Shown here: in pieces, positions 1-11,416 of the stretch | Layout: each line of letters begins with the position of its first letter | Numbering within the stretch: position 1 is the stretch's first letter | Assembly (NCBI GenBank): GCA_963457665.1 | Contig: OY735207.1 | Coordinates: 49,275,696-49,339,695, forward strand | Direction: 5' to 3' | DNA length: 64,000 bases | DNA from: Thysanoteuthis rhombus | Lineage: Eukaryota; Mollusca; Cephalopoda; Oegopsida; Thysanoteuthidae | The notes under the pieces: generated by a model | Told to the model about the DNA's origin: nothing | The model's input: the letters and a program-made list of their open reading frames with translations, nothing else | The model's database searches: none | Position numbers and translations under genes: made by a program

Positions 1-69
1 TCTTCTTTTCTTCTACCAATATCTAAGAAAATGAAACCATTCTCTTTCCGCATGGATTTTACTCCTGGT

Positions 70-266
70 GAAGTCTTGAGAATGGATAGGTCGAAACATT
101 GTAAAAACATCGAAAATCAGCAGAGAATGAATTCAATTATTCAAACGACCCTCGAAATAAGATGATTCTATACATGCCCCTATATTGTTGATAAATTTGG
201 ACTGGTTTTCTCGTTTTGGTCTTATCACAATGTTTCGGCCGTTGTATTTTCCGGCTCTTTTCAGAT
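70..266. mobile_element. Penelope-like terminal motifs, facing pair
   Basis: Two short hairpin-plus-CGAAAC signatures face each other. One lies at about 70-101 on + (ends GGTCGAAACATTG). The other lies at about 226-266 on - (starts CTGAAAAGAGCCGG, ends CGGCCGAAACATTGTG). In the second copy GCCGG can pair with CGGC around a small loop. The same signature recurs at 32160, 49040, 50990, 51155, 51415, 53340 and 55375, and at 53340 it follows a Penelope-like protein end. I read this as a decayed element end. A 69-codon minus frame (133-342) runs through it and is not convincing as a gene. Confidence 0.45.
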
Positions 267-1077
267 GTCTTTTGCATTTGCTAACCTTATAGAAACATTG
301 AATGGAACCCACTATTTCATCCACGGTGATAAGTCCCTTCACCTGTCACGTCCGGGGTCTATCCCAGAGGATTTTAGAACCTTATTATACCAATCTTCCT
401 CTCCACGGGGTCTATGTATATTTCCGCACTCTTTGACCCAGATGATTGAAGTAACGAACTCCAGATGTGCTTTAAACAGCGCTTTATACAAAAAAAAACT
501 GTCGTTAAGTATGAACAGACATAGAACTCTCGAGAATATTTTAGTCCCAAGTCTAACAGCTGTTCTTTCCTAATTACTTTTCTTCTAACCCTGGAAATTT
601 TAAAATTATACTTCTATTGGAATGTCAAAATGTTTACTGTTGGGAAGGCAGGCATACTATTTTTCTTGATCGACAACTTCCCCTCTGATTAAAAGCGACA
701 GAAAACAATGGTTGATATGTTTACCGATCGTGGAATAGCCTTGTGTAAAGAATTTGAGATATACTGGATTAAGACTCTCTAGACGTGCGAATTTAGATTT
801 TCTTAGAATTGTTTCAACTTTGGGAAATTTTTGTCTTATTTGTTATCAAAACTTCGAATCAATGATCCGTCTGTTCTATTCAAGAAAGATTTTCTGGGAT
901 TTGCAACTTTTGACGTTTTGATGTAGCTTCTGTTCTTGGGCATATTAAAGCAATTGTTACTCACTTCCAACTGCTGGTTAATTGTTATCTCTTATGAAAA
1001 AAAACATTCAGATTCAGACACATTAAATCTAGAAATTAACAATAGTCTGAGATTCCAAAGACAGACAAACAATAAAG

Positions 1078-1080
<3 letters not shown>
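267..1080. other. No recognisable feature
   Basis: A 102-codon plus frame (265-573) has no motif I recognise and no splice or promoter context that would support it. The rest is mixed-composition intergenic DNA. Confidence 0.5.

Positions 1081-1130
<50 letters not shown>
1080..1130. repeat. (TA)n microsatellite
   Basis: About 25 uninterrupted TA units, directly followed by copy 1 of a dispersed repeat also seen at 59925. Confidence 0.95.
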
Positions 1131-1136
<6 letters not shown>

Positions 1137-1252
1137 TAACTGTGTCATCCACAGACAGCTGTTCTGTTGTATTACAACTCTTCAGTGAGGCTATGGACTA
1201 TCCGTTATCCCATCCAGTATCACGAGGTACGATCGAAACCTTTACTTCAGAC
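1131..1252 (+). repeat. Dispersed repeat A, copy 1
   Basis: About 115 bases match 59925-60040 in the same orientation, by eye at roughly 85% identity. Shared runs include GTGTCATCCACA, ACAACTCTTCAGTG and TTATCCCATC. Both copies touch (TA)n tracts. No protein or tRNA-like head is visible, so the class is unknown. Confidence 0.75.
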
Positions 1253-1268
1253 CTAGAGGCTGGCATCT

Positions 1269-1403
<135 letters not shown>

Positions 1404-1429
1404 GCACTACTTACTGTGTCTATGTATGT

Positions 1430-1964
1430 TAGTATAAGTTTCATGCCAGATTGATGGAATTGCCTAATTAAGGATATGATGATTCTTTTTTTACAGAAAA
1501 AATGATAGATACATAGAGTTAATTGAGCAAAAGTTCATTTAATCAAAACGAGGATATAAAACAAATATTTTTACGTTGAAAGGTTTATGTAATCAAAATG
1601 AACTGAAACATTTTTTTACAAAACAAATTGTGAATTTGGCCAATCGGGCAATCCCACTGATTTGGCATAGCCTATGCACGGGTCTATGACTGGGCGGTTT
1701 GTTTGAGTGTCAAAGGGACATACCGGTAGTCAGGCAGACAGCCAGGGATCGATATTTTTATTACTCTCATAGCCTTGTGCCGTACTTATTGAAGTTTAGA
1801 AAATATGGATAACCCACAAGCAAAACAAAGAGTAATAACCGGATTGTCGCTCAGATTTCGAAATAGCTTTAATGGGACAGGGTTAAACTAAAGAACTTCC
1901 AGTCCAAGATTTCGGCGTTGACATCGAATAGTAGGCAAGTACTGTGAATGATATTTCATTAGAT
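1430..1964. other. No recognisable feature
   Basis: Non-repetitive AT-rich DNA. A weak two-fold repeat (TTAATCAAAACGA and GTAATCAAAATGA) lies near 1540-1600. Nothing else is seen. Confidence 0.5.
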
Positions 1965-3640
1965 CATTATCATCATCGTCATCAGTCTTTTAACGCCCAT
2001 CGTTGAACTTGGACCTTCCCCAGGATTTGCAAAACCTCTCTATCATTGACATCGCAGAACCAATACTTTTTGAATTTGTCTTCTTCGTCAGGCCATTTTG
2101 TATTCTGTCAGCCTCGGTTACACATGTGGTATTTGGGAATCGATGTTGTGAATCATGATGTCCAGCAGTTGTCTGCCACTCTAGCAACATGACCACCCCC
2201 TTGCCATTAAAGTTTTCTAATGGATTCTATGATGTCTCAGACTTCTGTTTTTCCCTGATGTATTGTGCTATCTTATGATCTCTCAATGCGAAGTTGAGCA
2301 TGATTCTTTCATATACACGTTGCTTTTTTCTCAGTTTGCGAGTCAGTCTCTTGCTTGAGTTACATGTTTCAATTTCATAACTGACCATCGGGAAGATGCA
2401 TTGGTTGTATAGCCTTCTTTTTAGGACTAGTGGGATTTTCTTGTTCTTTTATTCTGCCGAAGGTTTGCCATCCTAGTGTGATTCTTCGCCTGATTTCTCC
2501 TTCTTTTGAGGATTTCGTGGAGATCCGTTGTCCTAGGTAATTGAAGTGTTTTACTTTCCCCAGTTCTGCGTTTACAATTTCGATCGTATGCGCTTATTTC
2601 CAATGTGATCGTTGCAATGACGTTTGTTTTGCCGAAGTTCATGCGAAGGCCGACTTACTTGCTCTCTTCATTTAGTTCGTCTAAAATTTGTTGGAGGACG
2701 CGCTGGCTCTCTACAAAAAGAGCGTCTTTAAATCTGAGGTTGCTCAGATATTTGCTGTCTATTATGTTTCCCTTATTTTCCCAGTCTAGGTTTCTGAATA
2801 TCATTTTGAGGCTCGCTGTGAAGAGTTTGGATGAGCTGGTATTACCTTGTCTTACTCCTTTCTGGAGCTGAAATGGCTCCGAGTTTTTATATAGCCTGAT
2901 GAAGGAGTTGCTATGATTGTATATACGTTGCAGTACTTTGACGTATACAGCTGGTAGATAGATAACCTCAAGGACCATGGGAATTTCCACCGATTCATAG
3001 GCTACCTTGAAGTCGATAAATGTTATAGCGAGAGGCATTTTGCATTCTGCTGCTTTCTCTTTCGGTTGATTTATTGAATGGAGTTGCTTCTTCTGAAGCC
3101 AGCATGCTCCTGTGATGGTTTTCATCTAGTGTTTTTGAGATTGAGTTGGTGATTTTTGTGAAAATTTCGTAGATGCTGTTGAGTAGATTTATTGGTTCTC
3201 AGTTGTTGAGGTATGTCGGAATTTTTTTCATGTCGAAGCATTATGATTTCAGTGTTCCAATCTCCCAGGACTTTACTTTGTTTTAGGTATAAATTGAATA
3301 GAATTGCTAGTTTCGTAGCGGTGATCTTACCAGCTTTTTATTAGGTCGATGGCGATGTTATCTGGTCCAGGGAGCTTTCCTCTCTTTGTTTGTTTGATGG
3401 CTTTTCACCCCGATGGTGTAACTTCAGGGAAAATCCCTTGATCTGATTGCTTGCGTCCTGTTTGTTGCTATGTAGTCCTCGTCTGGGGGAAAAGAGTTTT
3501 TTGTAGAATTCTCGGGCTCGTTCGACAATCCTGTATCCGTCTGTTGTTAAGTCTCCATTTTCCTCAAGTACACTATTTATTTGTATCTGTCCTGTACTGA
3601 GAACATTGTTTATAACTTTGAAGCCTCGGCCTTCAAAATC
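1965..3640 (-). mobile_element. RTE-type LINE, longest copy (RT domain to 3' end)
   Basis: On the minus strand this reads through the linker (EGRGFKVINN...), the reverse transcriptase domain and the C-terminal region to a degenerate (GAT)n tail at 1965-1985. The frame at 2655-3125 shows RT motif A as FIDFKVAYESVE (residues 36-47) and GVRQGN (90-95). The polymerase FADD box is degraded to FKDA (about residues 132-135). The region 2300-2450 reads as the usual ...YNQCIFPMVSY... segment. Several stops and frame changes separate these blocks, so the copy is dead. It lacks the 5' endonuclease domain. The family is inferred from RT motif order and the microsatellite tail, both typical of RTE-clade LINEs. 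Confidence 0.85.
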
Positions 3641-5066
3641 ACTTTCCTAGGACAACGGCAATTGTTGTCTCCTCAAATCAAGTTTTAAAGTGAGTGGCCT
3701 GTATCGACTGAACTTTCACCACACAGGTCAATATACAAAGAAAGAAATGACGTTATATATAATATGTTTCTGACTTGGTTGAATCGATGAAAACATGCAA
3801 AAGACCAAAAGTCTTCAAGTGCAGAGCAGAAAATGACAAAATAACTATTATAATATCTATTGATAACAGTTGCTGATAGGAATGAAGTAGCGACTTTCTG
3901 CCAATTAATTTCTAAGAGATCAATTTCCAATTTATTCTCCTAAACAGTGAACTTTTAATTAAGACAAGCATAACTAGCTTGTCGGCTTATTCAATTGAAA
4001 ACACAATCTTGTGATACTTCATGCAAAATAATTGCAGTTTTTTCTTTTATCAATAAAAGATGAAATTTAGTTAACTTTATCCTGAAAATCTTTAACACTT
4101 TCATTTGAATTCATCCAATTCCATTGAGTTTTCACAATATGATATCGGATATTGTTATATGACTAAATTTGAACTATGTCTGCCAGTCAGCTTTCGTAGC
4201 CTAATCGGCGAGGTGCTTTCCAGTAAGGATAAGGGAGGCGAGTTCAGATCTTGTCCGAAGCTTATTCTCTTTTTTTCGATCCATGCTGCTTACTTAAAAG
4301 CCATAGAATAGATGTAAAATGATTTAGGTGTTGCGATAAAAACCGTCAAAATAAGATAAAATAAAGACTCGTCTAAAATCAATATTAATGGCAACATTTC
4401 AGGAAACTTGAGAATATTACATCTAATACTTCTGATGCAATTTTGCTCTTAATTTAAGCTCATGTATAAAGTAAATAAATATATTCATCTACCAACAAAC
4501 AGGCTCTTATCTACTTCTGCTTACGACATTTCCACTATTCAAGCAAATTTGTGAATATCTAACATGGAAATCAACAGCTATTAGAGCGATTGCAAACCTA
4601 GATTACCTTTTCTAAATCTTATGAATAACTCCATTTTTTCTGCTTTGTATGTCTGTGTGAGTTAGTATGTGCACTTGAGTATGACTTCTCAATGTCTAAC
4701 AAAGAGTTTTACCGATTCGTTTGCTGAACATGCCGAAAAAGGAATATGGTATCTGCTCACAAAAAGCCGAAGAGACTTTTGAAAATCATTTCTAAAAATT
4801 TCACTGACTCTAATCAGCAAAATTATCATTCATACATTGTAAAACGCGATTAAAACAAAAAGTATCATTTAAGCATTATAATTTTATGAATATTTCTTCT
4901 TTTTTTCTTTTCATTTGTTAGAAAATCATAGCTCAATACAAAAATCGAAAGGCTCCCAATAAATGTTATGCACGGGGCCCCAATCAATCTTAAATTCGGC
5001 CCTCCGTGTGATGATCAGGGCGCCATGTTGGCCATGTTTTGACTTTCTGTTTATCAAAATTATTGA
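3641..5066. other. No recognisable feature
   Basis: Unique-looking AT-rich DNA. Short frames at 3685-3930 (-) and 4105-4311 (+) lack motifs. A locally GC-rich patch lies at about 4973-5035. Confidence 0.5.
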
Positions 5067-5390
5067 ATGCCGATAACTATCAACAGATCTTATTCTCAAG
5101 CATATCGTGATTTGCGAACGGTTTTTGCAGCCCTCTTCACGCTTTTAAACCCTCTTAAGCTGATCCAATTCAGACTGGCGTATCCAATAATCAAAAATTT
5201 ACCCGTCTCTCTCACTCCGTTGCCAATGACTACACGAAACAAATTCTATGCGGCTTTCCTCGCCTTAGCGAGCGTCTTAAGTGTCCGAAATGAAAGACAA
5301 ACTTTTTTGTACGCATGGCATCGGGTTTCGATATATTTAGAAGGATTTCCTCTTGCTGACACGTTTAGCAAGCAAGAGAAATATGTCTGA
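5067..5390 (+). CDS. Unrecognised 107-codon open frame
   Basis: The translation begins MPITINRSYSQAYRD and ends FSKQEKYV. It has a moderately hydrophobic middle but no clear signal peptide, transmembrane pattern or known motif. No TATA box, splice site or polyadenylation signal is obvious nearby. The codons are not simply a repeat read-through, which is why it is listed. It could be chance in this background. It lies about 220 bases before the first 43-codon repeat array; no link is shown. Confidence 0.15.
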   Translation: MPITINRSYSQAYRDLRTVFAALFTLLNPLKLIQFRLAYPIIKNLPVSLTPLPMTTRNKFYAAFLALASVLSVRNERQTFLYAWHRVSIYLEGFPLADTFSKQEKYV

Positions 5391-5604
5391 AAATCTATCG
5401 TTCAAGCAAATGTAATCTGGATAAGGAAAGTATCATTCACCTAATTAATAGAATCATGAAAAAAAAATTTACACATACTTTCAGACATTCTGAACACTCG
5501 AAATAAACGTTTAGATATAAACATGTGAAATGCTTTCATTTGGGATTTTTGATATTGTAACATTTAATGTTCTTTGTAAGATTATTCAGCTGATTTTAGC
5601 TATA

Positions 5605-5840
5605 TGAAGCGGCTGATGATGTATATTGCAAGAAATTTCCTTGTCCTGGGATTTTTTACTCTGGCAGTGATTCAGATAGTTATCCAAGACGATTCGAATA
5701 TGACAATGAAAGCTGAGAAAGCAATGAGTGTCCTTTAGTGGCTGACGAGATATACTGCGAGACATTTCTTAGTTCTTGGTCTTTTTACACTGACAGTGAT
5801 TCGGATAAGGGTTGAAAGTGATTCGTATACGGTGGTACAG
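5605..5840 (+). repeat. 129-base (43-codon) tandem repeat, locus 1
   Basis: Two units start at about 5609 (GCGGCTGATGATGTATA) and 5738 (GTGGCTGACGAGATATA). Each continues through a TTTCCTTGTCCTGGG-like and a TTTACTCTGGCAGTGATTC-like block. The same unit forms a four-copy array at 56390-56853. At this locus the reading frame is interrupted, so it looks like a decayed copy. Confidence 0.75.
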
Positions 5841-6621
5841 ATAGTAAAAGTGATGACTTGAAAAGACTTGAAATTTACGTGCAAAGAGAGACGCGTGATA
5901 GATAGATGGATAGATATATATATATATAGAGAGAGAGAGTAAGTTTGGTTTAGTATGGCTTCGGTTCAAATTGCCAGAAGTAAGATTTTTTCACTAATTT
6001 TCCAAGTGTGTTCAGCCTAACCACCTGCCTTGAAAATCGTCATTCAGGGCACTTTTACCTGAATATAAGCACCGATCATTGACGTTGGTATGGAGTAAGA
6101 AAGTACCTTAGCCACAAAATAGATCTTAGCCTTTATTATCTTGGGAACAGTTGATCTCTTTGAAAATTTGGATCAAGGAAATATATTTGACTTTTTCTGA
6201 GTGTACGGGACTATTATTATGCATTTGTAACTTAACAAAGAAATATATTTCAGTAGTAATAAACTTTATCTATCAGAAGATGATAAGAACTTCGAAAAAC
6301 CTCCCCGTAGATAATCGATATTCGATAGACACGCAACATTTGTGGATTAATAATCTTGGTACGTCAATATTTTGATGTAGAACATGTCCTGAATATTGAT
6401 TACTTACATGCATGTTCGTAGGTGTCGCCTTCAATTTTTATAACAAGGAAAATATATTAACCTTTACTAGCGATCCTAAACACTATTTGATTCCACAGAA
6501 AAATTATCGACTAATAACTTGATAAACCGATATTACCGTACGTCAAAATCGAGCAACGCTCTTGCGCTATTATGCAAAGCCTGCTTTAAAAAAGAAACTC
6601 AACTTTTAAGTTAACGAAGGT

Positions 6622-6626
<5 letters not shown>
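5841..6626. other. No recognisable feature
   Basis: AT-rich DNA with a short (TA)(GA) run at 5914-5938. The 74-codon frame at 6151-6375 has no motif. Confidence 0.5.

Positions 6627-6692
<66 letters not shown>
6627..6692. repeat. (TA)n(GA)n microsatellite
   Basis: About 16 TA units pass directly into about 16 GA units. Confidence 0.95.
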
Positions 6693-6693
<1 letters not shown>

Positions 6694-7484
6694 TCAATGG
6701 ATAATTCTTTTTGTTGTGCGGTCGTTCAAAAGTAGTTGAAAAGATCATACTTCGATCTTTTTTCACGTTTCTTTATCTTTTAGACAATGTCCCATAGGAC
6801 TGACTTATGGATAAAAAAAAGTACCAATTAGTGCAGACGTCTACACTGGCTTAGGGAAGAGGCGAAATGGCATAATCTGTACGGGGGGGGGATGATCAAT
6901 AAATGTCCGTTAGGAATAGAGTTTTTGAAGTTGGTGATTTCTTTGGAAAAAAAGAGTTAGATGATCCTCTATCTGTCACAGATTTTTGCTCGTTGAGTAC
7001 GAAGGCTTCTGACTGACTGAAATGTATCATATTCGCCATGTCACACGATAACGGGCGTCTTTTTTTAGTTGGATCCATGTCATTTTCACGGAGCGATTAT
7101 TATGGATGGTAGCTGGGTCCAATATCTCCAGTTTGAGACCAAAGCAGTCGCAACATCCGATTTCTTCATCAGCCAGTAAGCCGACGCTATTTGATTTCTG
7201 AGATTTGAAAAGATTACAGCTGACCGAATATCTTCCGTAAGATGAGATGGTAACATGAGTAACACAAAGTTACACTGTTAAAATGGCGTCTAGAAAATCA
7301 GCAGGGATAATCAGCAGTGAAATCTCCCCGGAGGCGGTTAGTTTCAGATTAAAAATGCTCACTTCCAACTATCAATTGTCACCAAACAGATGCCTCCAAA
7401 AGATTATGGTTCAAATTAGTTAGTCTCTCACGGCGAAGTTCATTGGAAACGTCAAAGTCACCTTTATAAGTTCAGCAAGACTAT
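6693..7484. other. No recognisable feature
   Basis: Unique-looking DNA with a G7-8 run near 6884. No gene or repeat family is recognised. Confidence 0.5.
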
Positions 7485-7765
7485 GGCTAATATTCAGGCA
7501 CAGTCACGGGAAGAGAACAGAAGTCAGAGACATCATAGAAACTATTTTTTTTAAACTAAAATGGCAATGGGCAGGCCATGTTGCAAAAATGAAAGACAAA
7601 TGGATCCCCAGAGATCACATGAGAAACCGAGGACGACAAAATACAAGATGGAGAGATGACCTAGACAAATTCAGGAAATATTGGCACAGCCACACCCATG
7701 ATAGAGAATTGTGGCGAATCCTAGGGAATGTCTATGTCCAACAACGGACGTCAAAAGTATTATGA

Positions 7766-7799
<34 letters not shown>

Positions 7800-7826
7800 G
7801 GTGGTGATGATGATGATGATGATGAC
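7485..7826 (+). mobile_element. RTE-type LINE, 5'-truncated 3' end with hybrid tail
   Basis: This is the C-terminal coding end of the same RTE family. It reads ...KWQWAGHVAKMKD..., then ...RGRQNTRWRDDLDKFRKYW..., then ...RELWRILGNVYVQQRT. The tail at 7764-7826 is (ATG)n with an internal block of about seven GGT units, where other copies have only (GAT)n. The 5' boundary near 7485 is approximate because the first 40 bases are diverged. Confidence 0.85.
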
Positions 7827-8838
7827 AGAACTTGGGCACAAAGCATAAATATTTCTCATTGTCTGTTGCATTACAAGTATTATGACATTCATAACTCAGC
7901 GAATATGGGACCTATTGAAGTTTTTGTCTTCCGTGTTATCGCTAACTATAAACGAGCCTGGTAGATATTGAATTAAATCTAGATCTCCTGGTTCACATTC
8001 AAGATAGATTTTTAAAGGAGTCGGTTGGTTCAAAATTAGCATTTTCCAAAGCGATATTTTCCAACCATCAAACGTTTATTAAAAGATGGAAATAGTCGTC
8101 ATCGAAAGTTGATTCTTTATAAATATCCAGTGTGGAGATTTCATATTGTCGCTAACAGTGATGTTTACGAAGAGAACTTGTGATTATTTACTAGCCTATG
8201 TTTAGTCAGACACTCGTGTATCAGACTGCTTACAGTATTTACTGTTTCTTTGTGACTACTTTTCTGAGCACTGACCAGGTCTATCGCTGCCCTTAGAGTG
8301 ACTTGTTCATGTACGCTTTGATTGCTAATGATTAATACACATTAAAAACCAAAATATGTAGACGTACTTCGCTGGTAAGTGGCCGCTTATCTGTCTGGTT
8401 TTTTCTTTACATTGTGAGATTCCAGTACGACCTCAGCACCCAATTTCGTTATCAAACCCAAAGCTTTTATTATCAAAAATATTCACTCTAAGAAAGAGTG
8501 ATATTAGAGTTACTGACTAATATGTACATACATTTTGGGACACTCTGCTTCTAATGTTATTTCATGGTTAAACACGTTCACTTCTACTTAGAATATTACA
8601 GCATACAGTGCAACAAAACAAACACGTTCTCCGTTCAGTGTCGTAAGGTGGAAACTGAGTTGCCGTAGCTCTTTATACTGTCTTGAATAAAACCATTCAA
8701 AGAGAGCACACGTGCGTCTGAGGCAATACTCAACACACTACAAGATGCACATGTGCGTTGTGTAGCAGTGAATGGGTTAAACGTGATATTATTTCTGAAC
8801 AAACTAATACTGTTGTGCTATATAAAATATCAACATTT
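7827..8838. other. Probable intron or intergenic DNA
   Basis: No repeat family is recognised. If the exon at 8850 is real, this is the 3' part of its upstream intron. No partner donor site was identified. Confidence 0.4.
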
Positions 8839-8849
8839 TCTCCTTTCAG

Positions 8850-9045
8850 GTTGCTTAAAGAAACGCCTGGCTTCCAATTCTCGCCCAGATCTCGCTCAAA
8901 TCTGCCAAATGGATTTCCAGAATACATTGAAGGAGTTCCGTATTTCCTGGACGGTTATATTCATCCAGGGGTCCCTGATGCGGAGGACAGTCAAATAGAC
9001 CATATTGCGTTGGCATTGGAAAGCTTCCATATAAAGAATTCTTGA
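8850..9045 (+). CDS. Probable 3' terminal coding exon of an unidentified host gene
   Basis: A textbook acceptor ends at 8849 (ACATTTTCTCCTTTCAG). The open frame continues from a split codon: 8850 is the third base of a codon that begins in the upstream exon. It encodes about 65 residues, including RLLKETPGFQF, then PNGFPEYIEGVPYFLDGY, then IHPGVPDAEDSQIDHIALAL, and stops at TGA 9043-9045. AATAAA follows at 9095-9100. The mixed polar and aromatic composition with Pro-Gly turns looks like real protein, unlike the repeat-driven frames nearby. I do not recognise the family, and no signal or membrane segment falls in this part. The upstream exons were not found in the preceding kilobases and may lie far away. 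A chance frame with chance signals remains possible. Confidence 0.5.
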
Positions 9046-9094
9046 AGACAATACTCAAAAAAAAAAAAAGAAAAACTTTTTTAAATCAAAGAAA

Positions 9095-9100
9095 AATAAA
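9095..9100 (+). promoter_or_regulatory. Candidate polyadenylation signal AATAAA
   Basis: A canonical hexamer 50 bases after the stop of the 8850-9045 exon, followed within about 60 bases by an A-run and then a GT-rich stretch (9163-9240). A/T-rich DNA produces AATAAA often, so position is the main support. Confidence 0.4.
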
Positions 9101-9162
9101 GTCTGAAACACAGTATGGACAAACTGCTAAAGCAGTGACGGATTAAAAAAAAAAAAAGCACA

Positions 9163-9240
9163 ATATATGTGTGTTTCGTGCCTGTGTGCGTGTGTATGTG
9201 CGTGTGCGTGTCTGTTCAAGTGTGTATGCATCGGTGTGTG
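9163..9240. repeat. Imperfect (TG)n tract
   Basis: Interrupted TG/CG dinucleotides. Confidence 0.8.
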
Positions 9241-9991
9241 TTCAATAACAGAACTTGGTTCGAAACCGGAAAGAGGAAAGAACTATCAAGTAATGAAAGA
9301 CGCATATATTTTGTTAAATTGTTGTTTTTCAACTTCTTTTGATTGATAAATGACGATGATTATAATAGTCATAGTAGTTACTATAATTAACAATAGAGAT
9401 TTACTTATTGTTGTTATTTGTGGCGCGAAAGCATCATGCAACTTGTTATTTCAGATAACTGTGCAAATACTAATGCACTCTTTATTCCAATGTGATCGTT
9501 ATGATTCTCTACAGCTACGTATTAAAAAAAACATAGAAAAAGCTGGAAAAGTAAATAACTGTAATAATATTATAGATAATCATAATAGCTATCAAATACC
9601 CAGTGGAAAACAGCAATCTCGAAATCAATGAAAGGTATTCGATAGTATTTAGGAATTCAAACATGTGAGTGCGTTTTTGCGTTTAGTAATCCCATTGTGA
9701 GGCCTTTATTCCTTTCATTTTCAATGGTTTACGCATTGTTTCAGCGACAATATCGTTGATGACTTTCAGTTAAATGATATTTCTATTTCAAAAACATGAC
9801 TTGACAATCTTCATTTCTCTCCGACTTCTCATTCCGTTCTTTCTGTCTTCCTTTTTTTTTGTTGTTTTTTTTTTTTTACTGCAAATCCGTTAGAAAAAGA
9901 AACATACCATTTTGAGATCCTTCCCACGGCTTTTTCCGATGTCGTCTGCTTGTTTGATTAAGATAGTTTTACAGAATGCTCAGCCTATATT
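9241..9991. other. No recognisable feature
   Basis: AT-rich with T-runs near 9850-9880. The 93-codon frame at 9350-9631 is AT-rich and motif-free. Confidence 0.5.
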
Positions 9992-10403
9992 CAACCCTTT
10001 CAAGACTAACGTATTGAGATGCCTAATGTCTTAATTTTTTTAACAAAATATTTTTTTAAAAGCTAAAATCGTTTCAATTCTTATTTAATATTTGAAGAAA
10101 ACTTCTTATTCTAAATCAAAAATGTTTCATATTTCCAAGAACCAAAATTAGGATGGGATATATCTGTCCCATTAGACATTTATCCCGGGTCAGATGAAAA
10201 GCATGGAATGAGCAGATCACTTTACCTACTCGTCTTTCCTGTTCAGTCATGTGATGCGAACTGTGTGAGTTTCATTCTATGATGACATTTTCCGCGGTAG
10301 TTGAAGCTGGGAAAATCTCACGTATTTTTTTATCGTGACACATACTCCCCAGTAACTTCTAAAAGATGGGATATATATGTCCGAAAAGTCTCGAAAAGGT
10401 TAA
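9992..10403. mobile_element. piggyBac-like MITE, copy 1
   Basis: The element runs from 9996 (CCCTTTCAAGACT) to 10399, whose reverse complement begins CCTTTTCGAGACT. That gives terminal inverted repeats matching at about 11 of 13 positions. It is bounded by TCAA (9992-9995) and TTAA (10400-10403), consistent with a TTAA target duplication with one change. A GATGGGATATAT motif occurs twice, at about 10151 and 10366. There is no coding capacity. TTAA targets and ends starting CCC(T)TT are typical of piggyBac-related elements. A second copy lies at 31113. Confidence 0.7.
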
Positions 10404-10840
10404 TCCTGTGACAATGATGAACATCAAAGCGTAATACTTCCAGTAAGTTCGGTTTTGTCTACAAAACTACAAAATTCCTTGTTTTATCGTGCAGCAAGAA
10501 CTGATAATAATTCATAGTTCTTAACGACTCCATTTTCTGATGGTTCCTACTTGAGTTCATAACTTAGTCAATTTTGCGAGTTGTCTTTATCATTCAGTCT
10601 CAAAGGATGTCGTATTGGCTTCAGTTTCTTCAATTTTAAATCATTTTTAAATCCTAATTGTGCAAATAAAATATTGTAGGATTATGTGACGATCGAATTC
10701 ATGAGCAAAGGCTGGCAAAAATGTCTCGCTTGGTATTGCTCAATGCTTGGTGCCAATTTGTATATATATACCTGGATGAAAAATATATACACGTAAATGC
10801 GTTTTGTATCCATGCATAGATACATATTTGTATGTGTACA
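10404..10840. other. No recognisable feature
   Basis: Unique-looking AT-rich DNA between the MITE and the microsatellites. Confidence 0.5.
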
Positions 10841-10842
10841 AA

Positions 10843-10940
10843 TAAGTGTGTGTGTGTGTGTTTGTGTGTGTGTGTGGTTCACATGCGTACCTCGTTAGGT
10901 TGTAATGACATAAGGGAGCAAAACTAATTTCAGCACAAAG

Positions 10941-11010
<70 letters not shown>
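10843..11010. repeat. (TG)n and (TA)n microsatellites
   Basis: TG tract at 10843-10876 and about 32 TA units at 10946-11010. Confidence 0.95.
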
Positions 11011-11013
<3 letters not shown>

Positions 11014-11157
11014 ATCATTTTGAGGGTTGCACTTTTTATGAGAGAAGAATGTTCTATATCAGGTGTAGAACATGTGTAAATAGGTATACACAGAGAATTC
11101 AGTGCTTCTTGGTGAGTCCAAGCTTCATGCTAGTACGATCGTCAGACCATTTATCAC

Positions 11158-11416
<259 letters not shown>

